A stretch of DNA of 64,000 nucleotides from Lineolata rhizophorae (taxonomy: Eukaryota; Ascomycota; Dothideomycetes; Lineolatales; Lineolataceae), in the NCBI GenBank assembly GCA_010093515.1, contig MU001680.1, positions 620,736-684,735 on the forward strand. The letters are read 5' to 3'. The notes beneath the pieces are model-generated. The model searched no databases and was not told the origin of the DNA. It saw only the letters and a list, made by a program, of their open reading frames with translations. This document shows positions 12,079 through 23,516 of this stretch, in pieces. The position numbers and the translations under genes are program-made. Position 1 is the first letter of the stretch. Every line of letters starts with the position of its first letter.

Positions 12079-12822
12079 GATGGAGCAGATGCAAGGAAGG
12101 AGCGGGAGTGGATTCTTTGGAAACGACAGAAGAGTAACAGTTAGGCTTCTTCTTGGGAGCCCTCTTGCTTAGTTTGGGTTTCCTGGGGCCATAACATGCA
12201 TTTTCTAAGGGAGCTAGCGAAAGGTGGGACTTGTAAATGTTGGATTGGACAAGAAGAGTTGCCTTAGTGGGCCGTGTATACTGGCCTCTTTTGTCGAGTA
12301 GTATCGTTTATTAGAAAAATAGGTATTTTTAGGCAGTGTAGGATTACTATTTATTTAGAAGAGTGTCTGCTTAAGCCTACGGATTTAATTGCCTACGTAG
12401 TGGACGTCTCCCAGTAGGTACTAGAGTGGAGTGACACTTGGACGATGCGTTGTGGCTGGCAACGCAAATTATTCTTCCCCGCTTCAGTCAATGGATATGG
12501 ACTAATATTGAGCTTTTCCTTCCCCTTCTCCGGCATGTTATTTCTGTAGACTGCTACGCCAAATAGATTTTTTGTGCATGATGGCCGAACTCAACATGCT
12601 GATATGGCTAATGTTATGCGAGTATCAAATCATCAGAGTCGTTCCTCCGTTGTTCGCTCTCACTAAAGAAGAGGCCTATGCAGACTCTCTTGCATATGGG
12701 GTAACATTCCGATATTTGCACTGGCAATTCTCGCCGGAAATCACTCCAGTTTAAAAAAAAAATCCATAAACTCCTTTCCAGGCATTAATTCGTAACGACG
12801 GGCTGTGAATGTTCCAACAGCA
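12079..12822. other. intergenic, convergent gene ends
   Basis: AT-rich 3' flanks of PMR1 and the methyltransferase. It includes an A-run at about 12754-12763. Nothing else is supported. Confidence 0.6.
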
Positions 12823-14422
12823 TTACTCCGTAGGCTTCTGGCCAGAGACAACATGACTACAGGCGAGACTCTGATTAGCAGCCACACCTCCACAGGCACA
12901 AACAGAGCAATCGTAGAGCAATGCGCAAGCCCCCGAGAGAAAAACTTACTACTTGTGATAAGCAGGCGTGGTCTTAATATCCTCGCGGAACTGGTTCGCG
13001 AGCGCCTTAACCTCATCGACGTCCCACTTAAGATAATGCGTGAGCACGTGCAAACTCATGCTCTCGACGCCCTCGCCGAGGGCGACTCCGTAGAACTTCC
13101 CGAGCTCCTTGAGCTTCGGGTCCTTGGCCCACGCGCCGATGGGCACGTTGTAAACGCGCTCCTGGACGTTAACGAAGCCGGCGTCTTCGAAGCGCTTCTT
13201 CATGTCGATGCCTGGGCTCGTCACGCCGCCGTGCTCCTCGAAGGCGCCGCACACGATGTCGTGCCACCGCTTGACGGCGTTATCCGGCAGGTTGAGCGAG
13301 CCGTCCGGGGCGTGCGGCCGCACGTCCCAGTCCTTGAATTCGGCGTAGCCGCCCGGTTTGACGTTGCTTTGGGGCGGGAGTTTTGTTCTTAGTAACGCTG
13401 GATCACGTGGGATGCGCGGTGGAGACTACAACTACGGCGAGAGGGCTTACTCGAAGGTTTGCTTCATGAGCTTGGGCCAGTCGCGGATGGCCCCGGCGAG
13501 CCAGCGCGCGTGGATGAAGTCGAATGGTTGGCGAAAGGTCCATGGCTCTTCTATGTCGTCTACTTCGAAGTTGACATTGGACGGAACCCTGAGATGGCTT
13601 AGCTAGCTTGAATAGGAACGCCACACGGTAACTTACCATGACGTCTGCGGCGGACTTAGGTCGATACCGATAATCTTAGTAAAGGCGTTAGCATGATAAA
13701 TCCATCCATAACATGCAAATCCTTACCTCTGCGTTAGGATACTTGTCTCCTATACGGAGTCAGTCTACAGTATCTATTTCTAGCTCTAGGAGACGAACCC
13801 ATATCTATGGCCCAAGTACCAGTCCCTGTCCCAAGATCCAAGACTCGACCTGAGAAGTCACTTTTAAGTGGAGTGATATTCAACTCGCCGTCAAGTTTGA
13901 TGAGGGCCATATGATGATAGATATCCACTCGGTCTTGCTCGGCTTCGTCATTGGGGACAAAGTATTCTGACCGGAGAAAGCAACAACGTCAGCTGGCTCG
14001 CTCAATGGGATCCAGCGTCGGCACAAGGAACTCACTTCCGGCTTTGTAGGAGTGATAGCGCCGGCCATTTTCATAGGTATGGTTGAGTATCGATGACGAG
14101 AGTGAGGTTGTTTCGCTGTTGCTGAAAGGGCTAAGCAAGGCTTGACGTGGGACATAGTTAATTTACTAGTGGTCGAGGTCTTACGAATCAAAAGTGGATT
14201 GTGCATCCGCGGCCTAGGTGCGACCAGGAGTTAGCTTTGTCGTTGGTAGCGGGGAGTGCCCACCCGTCCTGTGGGGGCACTGGGACCGACGGCTCCAGGA
14301 AGTGCAGATGCGGCGTCTCCGACATCCGAACCGTGGGATTCTGAGTAGAACGGACGAACGAGACGGCTTTTCCATACCTCCTTGTCGACCTCGATGGCCG
14401 GAGCGGGCGTCGAGCTGGTCAT
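12823..14422 (-). CDS. LaeA-like SAM-dependent methyltransferase
   Basis: Class I methyltransferase of the fungal LaeA/TAM-like group; the substrate is unknown. The protein is 324 aa in nine exons: 14422-14378, 14213-14185, 14121-14036, 13966-13799, 13749-13727, 13674-13637, 13588-13451, 13366-12953 and 12856-12823. The sum is 975 bases, a multiple of three. The order of motifs supports the model: SETTSLSSSILNHTYENGRR, YHHMALIKLDGELN, SAM motif I VLDLGTGTGTWAIDMG (residues 95-110), IIGIDLSP, NVNFEVDDIEEPW, FDFIHARWLAGAI, then NVKPGGYAEF. The last exon ends VVSGQKPTE, matching the VVYGQKP-type end of the family. Three internal exons are only 23, 29 and 38 bases, and the first intron is 164 bases and GC-rich. 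LaeA itself controls secondary metabolism, but the genome family has many paralogues, so that role cannot be assumed. Confidence 0.85.
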
Positions 14423-17033
14423 GGCGAAGCGACAGGCGCTGTCCGGGCTGTTCAGACGATAGAAATTCGGCCGCCAACGTACCTTCGGCCGATGTAGCTT
14501 CGGCCGACGGGCAGAGCTTTGTCTGTGTTATAAACCGGACGAATCCTAGATGGACTAAGGGGGTCCACCAGCCTGCCCCATTAGCCCCGCACGCGGCACG
14601 TTCAAGCGGGCCGAAGCGCTAGCTGGAGCTCACACGAGAGCGTTAGCCGCGGAGTGCGGGAAGACCAGCGCGCCCGGACTGCGCAACCGCATGCATCACT
14701 AGCGCTACGGGCCGAAACTGCCCCGCTGCAAGCGTTCGGCCGGGGGCCGTGTTGTTCTTATCGAACCCGGAAGCCTACGAGGGCCTGGTCTAATAGGAGC
14801 GCGCACAATTCATCCTCCCGGCCGTTGAAAATTGATATTGCAAATCCCGAAAGTGCTCTAATAGGCCGTACGATCCTTGCCATGCTCCTGAGCTAGAAAT
14901 CCCTGCCTCTGAAAACAAGGGCTACCCATCTACAAAAGTCGGCTAACCAGTTGCTCGTCAGATACGGAGTGTTCGCGTAAAGACCTGCCAATCCAAGCAA
15001 TTTTCCCGTCTGAAGAGGCTAGAAATAGAAACAGACTTTCGATTGAAACCGTTCAGACGAACCCATCGCCTATTAGCCATTGGTTTCAGCTAGGTCTTTT
15101 CTAGTGCTGCATGTAGAGTCGTAGACCGCTGTTCTTGAATTTCGCTCCCCTCCCGACTTACACGACCTCTTCGACCAGCTCGAGCGCCAAGGGCGCCGCA
15201 TGAGTAGCCACCATGACGCTTCAGTGGTCCGCGACCGGCTGGCTGCATAACCGAACGCCTGCAGCACGGATCCGCTAATTTTCCCGAAATGTTGCGTCCG
15301 AGCCGTGCTTGTGTGCCGACCCTCAGGGAACATTCACGGGGCTCTGCAGCTAGGACGAGCGAGAAAAGAAGTGTGAAATTTTGGTGGCGGGGGCTCACGC
15401 CTCTCAACGAACGGTCGAGACGCTGAACTTTACGGTCGTCAGAATGAGCACTGGCTTTCTCCCAAGAACGGTACCAAAAGCCCTACGCGCCGTGCTGCCT
15501 TAATACTCGAGAAATGAGAGACTCGCCCGGCGGATGATTGTCTGGCTACGGATGGAAAAGGAGACGAGGGAGCGTCGGAGGAACGTCCGGGGCAGGCCCG
15601 GGCTCTCTCTTACGGTGGCGCAAAGACGGCGATTGGTGGAGGCTCGAAAGTCCCGCGAGAAAAACAGCCTGCGGATGCGCGAGTCGGCGCCACACGTGGT
15701 TGTGGTGATAAGAAGGGCCGCGCCGTCCCGTACTACCTATGTAGTTCGTCCCGTACTACATGTAGTTGGCTGCCGTTTGAACCAATCAGCTATCGAGGCA
15801 ACCGCTAACTTTATATCGACTTAGTCGGCCAAAGGAGGGCTAAGCGGGTGACCAGCAAATGTCTTCAAAAGGTCTCGGACTCTGCCAAGCCGATCTAGGG
15901 GTAAACGCGGTGTTACACTTCCACGTGCAACAAGACAGGCCACCCTTGTGAAAATCACGCCGGTTGCATTGGCCTTGATGTTGCCTAGGAAGAAGTATGC
16001 TTAACGGAGTACTTGTCGGATAACCTCAACTAGACGTTGCTGCGCAAGTCAGCTTTCTTCCTGGATGTATCTGCAGTATATGTAGTTAATAAAGTGCCTA
16101 ACGTTATAGCTAAAATCAAGTCTGAAATGCACGATGTGATGACCAATGAGAGCAGTCGTGCAATACTAGTAACCACCGTTTGTTAAGTATCACGACAAGC
16201 TATACCATATAATCGCAACCCTAAATATCACGTGAACGTATTATATTTATAGCCTGAGAAATTGGGTTCGAGTAGTTTTGAACAAAGTATCATATCCTAC
16301 AATTCCATGATGGGATGTGCACTTCTGTTCAAGAACTCACTCGTCGTTCAACTTGTAATTCGGCGGCAAATTTCTCCTTAAGATGGTGCATGCCTATAAC
16401 CAACGAGATCAGGCCAATTATAACACAAATTGGACGGCGACAAGAGTATAACCAAGATCTGTACTAGGGTCTGAATTGTGTACGCAAACTAGGTGGCGAC
16501 GGTAGCGTGACTAAGATTCGTGTCAGTTGGCTTGGCTAGCCGTCATTGCCGGCCATCTACGGCCGAGGGCCTGCCCTTCGGCGTCTACAACTCACCGAAT
16601 TTATGATGAAACTGGAGACCATTGTGGGAGCCTAACTTTCTTGCTGAATGCCAAGAACACCGGATAGGTATTGTTCCTTCTGGCCGAATCCTGTCGGGCA
16701 AATAATTTTCAATCACCTCTTATGTCCGGACGAAAACACGAGTTTCGCTCCATCAACCGCCTAACTCCGCTTAGTCTTGGCGCACGAACACACGTACTTC
16801 CGACGCCGAGTCAAGGCGCGCGACACGCGCAAACTCCGGCTGCCTAGTCTAGGCACCCGAAATGTCCGGTTTGATCTACAGTCCGAGACGATGGCGCTGA
16901 GTATGTAGAGAATATAAATAAGTGCTATGAAACTCCAAGCCTAGCTTGAAGACGGCACCTGAGGAATAAAATCAACGGCCAAGTTTATAAACTCGCAGCT
17001 CGATTCAATCGGTGCATTGCCAACTACATCAAC
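14423..17033. other. gene-free 2.6 kb, mixed base composition
   Basis: The first part (to about 15.9 kb) is GC-rich and the second (16.0-16.5 kb) AT-rich. Short repeated motifs such as TTCGGCCGA (14487, 14501) and GTACTAC...ATGTAGTT (15730-15770) occur, but I found no terminal repeats, transposase or conserved reading frame. It may be an old repeat relic. The last 120 bases are the promoter of the next gene. Confidence 0.45.
16913..16920 (+). promoter_or_regulatory. TATA-like element of the dehydrogenase gene
   Basis: TATAAATA lies 114 bases before the start codon at 17034. This predicts a 5' leader of about 80-90 bases, a usual length in these fungi. Confidence 0.4.
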
Positions 17034-18168
17034 ATGACGGCGTTCGGACATGATACCGAGGCGAAGGAGGTTGTCAGTCAGTTTCACGATCAAATTGTTG
17101 GAAAAACCGGTACGTAATTGGACAGGCAACGGAGCAGAAGGATCACGGATTTCTAACTTGCAGTTTAGTGGTCGTGACTGGTGCCAGTAACCAGACCCTG
17201 GGATCGGGCACTGCAATTAGCTTTGCACGCGCTAAGCCAGCTAACCTCATCCTCCTGGCTCGGTCCGAATCCAAGGTGAAGCCCGTGATCGACGAGATCA
17301 AGCAAATGGACTCGTCGATAAACGCCGTTTTCGTTCCCGTCGACCTTACCGACAACGATTCCGTTCGCAAGGCTGCGGCGGACATCTCTGGTCTAGTAGA
17401 CAAGATCCACTTTCTAATCAACAATGCCGGCGTCATGGCCATCCCGTTCTCCAAGAACAAGCATGGGATCGAAATGACGCTGGCAGCGAACCATGTCGGA
17501 CACTTCCTGTTCACCAACTTGCTCATGGACAAGATTATCGCGGCTGGTGCTGGTGCCCGCATCGTTAACCTGACTAGCTTAGGTCACTTCATTGGCCCGT
17601 TCCGATTCCTTGACTATAACTTCGCAGTAAGTCTGCTAGAGGAATTAACCTGACTCGGCCGCGGGTGTGCTAACTCTACCGAATAGGATGGCAAGAACTA
17701 TGAACGTTGGTCGGCTTACGGCCAGTCAAAGACGGCAAATGTCCTATTCTCAGTCTCGCTGGCCCAGAAGTTGGCAAAGCACGGCATTCAATCTTTCTCT
17801 GTCCACCCAGGATGTAAGCTCTTCACACACCGTTTGCGCTGAACAGACTTTACTCACATGTGACGTGAACAGCAATCTACACAACCCAACTTGCGACCCA
17901 CCTCCAAATGGAGGAGTTCCTTGAAATCGAAAAGGTTACCAAAATGAACAACGGCTGGGGATTTAGCGTGAGTCAGCCAAAGTCCATCGAGCAGGGTGTT
18001 TCAACGACGCTCCGGGCAGCCATTGACCCCAACATTGCTCCCCAATCTGGGGCTTACATGTCGGATTGTAATATTGAGCCTGCAGCTCAATATGCCTCAA
18101 TCCCAGAGTATGCGAGAGAACTCTGGCAGCTTAGCGAGGAACTAGTCGGGCAGAAGTTTGATATTTAA
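17034..18168 (+). CDS. short-chain dehydrogenase/reductase (SDR)
   Basis: NAD(P)-dependent oxidoreductase of the retinol-dehydrogenase/WWOX-like SDR group, 318 aa; substrate unknown. Exons are 17034-17109, 17169-17626, 17687-17813 and 17873-18168. The nucleotide-binding motif is TGASNQTLGSG (residues 29-39), an expanded TGxxxGxG. LINNAGV follows, the catalytic Ser lies in NLTSLGH, and Tyr189-x-x-x-Lys193 is in YGQSK. No signal peptide or membrane helix is obvious. The first intron uses the second of two nearby acceptors (TTTAG at 17164-17168); the first (TTGCAG) would create a stop. The gene stands alone between a gene-free stretch and the convergent helicase gene, so no pathway can be read from its neighbours. 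Confidence 0.9.
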
Positions 18169-18399
18169 TGGATGAAGGCTTGGTGGACGTGCTGGCTAGC
18201 AATAGTTGACACTAGTCAGAGCCTACCTTTAGCCGAGTGCTTTTTCCTACTTAAGACTACACTAGCATAGTATAGAGAAGCTTTCAGAACTAGAACACTG
18301 TGCCATCTTGTACTTAGTCTTTTCTATGCCGAATACTCCTAATTTATGCCTGATACAAAGAATAGTACAGACCAGTGCTGAATTCCCAGAGGGCACCTT

Positions 18400-21300
18400 C
18401 TACTCGCGCTTCATTCCACCCTTTGCCAATACCTGCAACAAAACGGAATTCCAAGATTCAAGTATCGGTGGAAGTGGCTTCCCAGGGGATTTTAGTATCG
18501 CGGAGGTGATAGCCTTTGCTTTGCGCCGAAGCATCTTGATCACGACCATTGTCTTCCAATCACCAACCTTAAATCGCACGCGGTTCGAATCAAGAGTCAC
18601 AACCCCGGCGTGAAGTCGGAAATCAACTTCACCGGCAAATAGAAGTAGCGGGAGCTCGTAGACAATTGAGGTCGAATTTGCATTGTAAAGTCTGCTCTTG
18701 CTTAGCTGGTGTTTTTAACGAAGTGACTACCTCTGTTCAACTTACTTGGTACCCGAAGCCTGCATCATATCGTGATACGATAGGAATCGAACGGTGGTGA
18801 TGCCTTTGTTCACCGAACTCGCTGGTAGGCTTACGGTCTGATTGTTATTTATATTGCGCCAGCCTTTACCATCGCGAATCAAGATCTTTGGATGGAACGC
18901 CCAAGCAATGACGGAAGCGATCAGCGTATCGTTGGCGTTGTTCGCATTGACAGCAGTAGGCATTGGCACGAACACCCTTGATTTAGAGAAGAACTGGAAC
19001 CGACGCAGTTTTGCTCGATCAAGGTCGTCCAAAGTAACAAAACCGGCGTCGACGACTGACTTGAGCAGTTGAGCCTTTAAATCTTCGACACTGGCAAGTT
19101 GCTGTGCACTCAACCCATTCTTTCGGCAAAATTGGAATTCTGACTCGGACGTATTACAGATGCGGCGCCATGAGCTGTACGCATTGTACGCGGTGAGAAG
19201 GTCCGAGTCTCCTTTCTTGAAAGCTTGCCGGGCAAGGTCCGCCTGCTTACGTCCACCGAGGCCTTCTGCGAAAATTGACTTGGATGAGATTAGTGCGGCG
19301 ATGGTGAGCACAGCATCCAAGCACCCAAAAATGGCACCTAACAATACCAATTTGCCCAACATGGCGTCGACAGGGATTCTAGCAATTTGCTGGCCGAGCG
19401 GCGTGAGAGATTCATTTAGTGCAAGAGCCCCAACCTCAGTTAATGCGTCGATCGCGCGCCGAATATTTTTGTATTGAGGAGGGTCGAGAGCTGATTGCAA
19501 GATTTGCTGCACGTCACCCAAGTTGCAAATCTTGATCCGCATAACGAGTTCTTGAAGTGATAGCCGGAGCATCTCGGGAGTCTGGTGCTCTAACATAGCC
19601 ACCCGGTAGCGATGCTTGGTGAACAGGTGAAAGCAAAGGCCTTCTTGCACGCGGCCTGCTCGACCTCGACGTTGCTTGGCGTTTGCGCGTGAGATAAACG
19701 TTTGAACAAGTCTTGAAAGTTGGCGGCGTTCATCGAATCGCATCTCTTTATGGACGCCAGTATCGATAACGCAAGTGACGTCTGGAATCGTGATACCCGT
19801 TTCAGCAATGTTTGTCGCAATTACCACCTTATGCATTCCCACTGGTGGCACGTTAAATGCGGACATTTGATCATCGTTGGATATAGCTGAGTGGAGAGCA
19901 TAAATCAACCAATCGCTGCCGAAGAAATCGTCATTGTGGAGCATATCGTTGAGGCGACGAATCTCCATCATCCCTGGCATGAAAATGAGAATGGCTTTGC
20001 AGTACTGTGTATGGTCTGACGACGTATAGATCTTCTTGAGCAACTGGACGATGAGGCCGTAGTTTACGCGATACTCGTCCCAGCCACGCAAAATGCTTAG
20101 AGTTGACTGGCTATACCCTTGGAGATTCTTCTCAGCACTGTCCGTAGTTGCCGAGGCAGGGTCATCTTCTGCTTCATTCTCGTCGTCGTCTTCGGGATAG
20201 TTGCGATTCCCCGAGCTGGAGAATCGAGTAAGCTCGATGGCATCTTCCAAATATTGCGTCAATACAGGATACGTCCGCCCAGGAACGGAGACTACTGGTG
20301 CGCCGCCTAAATAGCGCGAGAATCGCTCCGCATCTACAGTAGCACTCATGAGTATAATCTTGAGGTCGGGTCGGCGTTCCGCCAACGACCGTACGATTAC
20401 TAGCAAAAAATCTGTTTCAATGCTGAATTTACGTTAGCTCAAGATGCACACAAGTTATTTGGGCCCTCCATACCTTCGTTCATGGACTTCATCAATAACC
20501 AAATGGGTAATATCAGAGAGCGATTGGGACGACTCAAGAGTACGAAGGATAGTGCCGACAGTTGCGTAAACCAAGAGATTCTCTTTTGAGACTCGAGAGT
20601 CAAATCGAACCTGATATCCGACTAGGGACTTTGAACTGCCTAAGAGATGCTTTGGTTCTCCAAGCTCTTCGATCACTCGCTGAGCAAGAGAAATCGCAGA
20701 AATCCTACGGGGCTCTGTACAGCAAATCTTGCAGTGACGGCCGTTTGAAAGTTCGTTCTCTAAAACAAAAGCAGGAAGCTGCGTGCTTTTGCCGCAGCCT
20801 GTCTCTCCAGACAGAATCATGATTTGATTGTCCTCGATAGCTGAGATAGCTGTCTTCTTGAATTCAAACATTGGCAAAGTCTGTCGGCTTTTGAGCATAC
20901 GCTGATATGAACTCGAGGAAGACACGTGAGTCCATCTCGAAATACACTCTTCTGGCGAAAGACGATCGAAGAAATCCAACTGCGAGTTCAAGTCCTTTTC
21001 GGCCTGTGAGCGTCCTTGGGCACCGTTTCTCCGCCGAAAGGATTTTGTGAGAACAACATCATCATTCTCTATGCGATCCAACTCCTCTCGAATAATATGG
21101 CGTAACCCTTTAAGGTTTGAGCGATCCTTCGCATCGTCGTCTTCCTTCTTTAGAGCTGCAAGCTCTGACCAAAACTCTCTCCACGGTCCTGGAAGGCGCA
21201 TATAAGACTTTTCTTCCCGGGCAAATGAAGAAAATATGAAAAATAGCGCAGCGGTCGAGACGAATGCCTCGCTCTGTTGAACATCGGGCGCTGCAGTGTC

Positions 21301-23120
21301 GGTCATTGTGCATACGAATAAAGTAGGTTCGTAGGAAACCGAGACTATATGACTAGGAGACCAATTGCTGTACAACTGGGGCTTTGTCCAAATTATTCGT
21401 ATGCGGTGGCGACAGGAGAACGTAGTGGCAGATGCTTGTTCATACTCAATTTTTACGCCAGGATCCCTAAAGAAATGTTATTGTAATGCACGGCGAGGAC
21501 CGGGACTTTAAACTCACCTAGCGCGGCATGCGTCCAGGAGTACCCGCCGAGGATGGACACCTCCGATGTGATCAAAACTCCTGACGGTGACAATCGATGG
21601 CTGGTTTCCGGTATCGTGACTAGGAGGATCATTAAGACCTAGCACAGAATCAAACATTCCTCCAAGCATGTCTGGCGCATCCTCGCCACTAGGACTTTCC
21701 TGTTGCTCGGACTTATCTGGCTCAATATCTTCCGGAGATGTACATGAGTCCGAGTGTTTGGGCGTTGTCTTAAACGGATCGTTTGACCACTTGCGCGGGC
21801 TGTCAGCTTTTCTACTTCTCAGCATGGCAATCCTTTTATCGTTCCACTGCCTCTCGGCTTCATCCTTGTCAAAAAGCATGTCCCTCTTGACTTTCTCAAG
21901 CCTTTGGACAAGTTTCTGTGCTTCCAAAGGCGTGCTCTTTGACGATGTAGGTTGTTGCTGCTTTTTAGACTTCGAATTTTTCGCCTTAGAGTTGCTTGCA
22001 AGTTGGGTAAGGCTTGGATCAATGCTAAACAAACGACTTTGCGTGGAGAGATAAATGGAAAGGAGGTCCTCTGGCTCAGCATCACTAGGCACATCAGATA
22101 CCACACCACTAACATCTTCCGTCAGGGGTGAGTGGATCTCTTGTTTTTGAGGAGAGTCAACCTGCGACCGTGGCACAGAAGGAGCTAGACCTGGTGGAAT
22201 CCGGGTAGGAGATGATACACCTAGATACCTCAATTATTAATACCTTCGACATGAAATACAATTGGATGTGATGTATATCGAAGAAACATATGTTCTATAC
22301 CTCAAAACATCGCAAAGACTTCGTGACATGCTGGCTAACGCTATGGGCTAATATTGTTGAGCATGGACTTACCTGAGTTTGTGGATGACTCCGGGTTCGG
22401 CGTGATTAGAATTTTGTGTCCATCATAGCGCCGAAGTTCTTCCTCGGTGCAGGCTATCGCAAGGTAGTCGAGAGATTCTTGAAGACCCCACGGTTGAGAG
22501 GTGGAATCCGGCTTTGGTGTATTGAGCAAGAGGTTCTTCAGCGCTTCCTGAATCCTGTCGTTGGCAAAGCCTATTTCTTCCAAAGTGAACTGCAAGGTCC
22601 AGAATCGGAAAAGTAGATCTTGCTCTGCCGGTAGGGGCTCGTCTAGGTCCGTTCGCCCTTGATGTTGCCTTTGGTCAATCTCGCGCCGAAGAAGAGAGAG
22701 TACTTTCTCAGTAAGGTCGTCGGAAATCCAATCGAAGGTAGGGAGGTCAAGAGATTGAGCACGTAGCGCGCGTCTATCTGTGTTCAGCCTGCTCACGTGC
22801 CGGGCCGATTCTTTTCGAACCTTTGGACCGAGATCGTCAACCATAATCTGAAGCTCGTTCTCTTCGAGCCGAGATTCGAATTCTTCTGGCGAAAGCTCTG
22901 GCAGGCTTTTCAAGGGTTTCCCCTCTTTGGTAGGCTCGATTACTATAGCGTCAACCGACGCGTTCGGTGTTGGAGTTTTAGACGACTCTTGCTTGGTAGG
23001 GCTGCTAACGCTTTCATCTTCCTGATTTTTGACGGCCTTGGGTATAGACGTGGTTGCGACACCTCTTGCAGGATTGGTCGCTTGTTTTGTTTTCTTCTTC
23101 TTCCCTTTTTGGGGCGCCAT
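18400..23120 (-). CDS. DHX29-like DExH-box RNA helicase
   Basis: DEAH/RHA-type helicase, 1473 aa, related to DHX29 and yeast YLR419W. DHX29 binds the 40S ribosome and helps scanning through structured leaders. Exons are 23120-22373, 22220-21518, 21466-20474, 20422-18746 and 18700-18400. The N-terminus is lysine-rich (MAPQKGKKKKTKQ). A UBA-like stretch near residues 190-235 includes ALKNLLLN and LDYLAIACTEEELR. Helicase motifs are GETGCGKST (704-712), TEPRRISAISLAQRV, DEVHER (809-814), ILMSATVD, ATNIAETGITIPDV and QRRGRAGR. HA2 and OB-fold regions follow, ending RVRFKVGDWKTMVVIKMLRR in the last exon. That exon is easy to miss because the frame stops shortly after the donor at 18745. DHX57- or DHX36-type identity is possible but the N-terminus fits DHX29 better. 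The gene is divergent from GCN1. Confidence 0.87.
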
Positions 23121-23516
23121 GACGTTTAAGCGAGACGAGCAGGTGTACTGATCTATTACAAAACCTGTGGTATCTTCCAAAGCGGAGGATGCTGGTGTCA
23201 AGATGTTGGCGTTGCAGAGAATGCTATCTGAGTAGGACTAAAACAGGGGACAAACTTTAAGCAAACGCGTGAAAAGACTGTGGGGGGAACCTACAGCGTG
23301 AAAGAGGCAGGCGGTCGCGGGGTTTGTTGGCCCGGGATCAAGCTCGCCAAACACGTGAGTCGGGTGAGCGTTGCGCCGCTGCGGCCACCAACTAGCAACC
23401 TTTCGCAAATTTTTGTTGTGCAGCCAGTCCGGCATAAACACCCCGCAGTCGTTCCCTCATATTGCTCGCAATCCCAGACAGTCTTCTATCATTCCTCCTC
23501 TCCCCAATGCTTCAGG
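23121..23516. promoter_or_regulatory. 396-base bidirectional promoter of helicase and GCN1 genes
   Basis: Only 396 bases separate the start codons of two divergent translation genes. There is no TATA box and no other gene. The GCN1 side has a CT-rich leader (about 23485-23510) usual for ascomycete transcription starts. Confidence 0.6.

Noticed and set aside
18582-18591. GGTTCGAATC, resembling a tRNA B box
   Set aside because: No A box or cloverleaf around it, and it lies inside the last exon of the DHX29-like gene.
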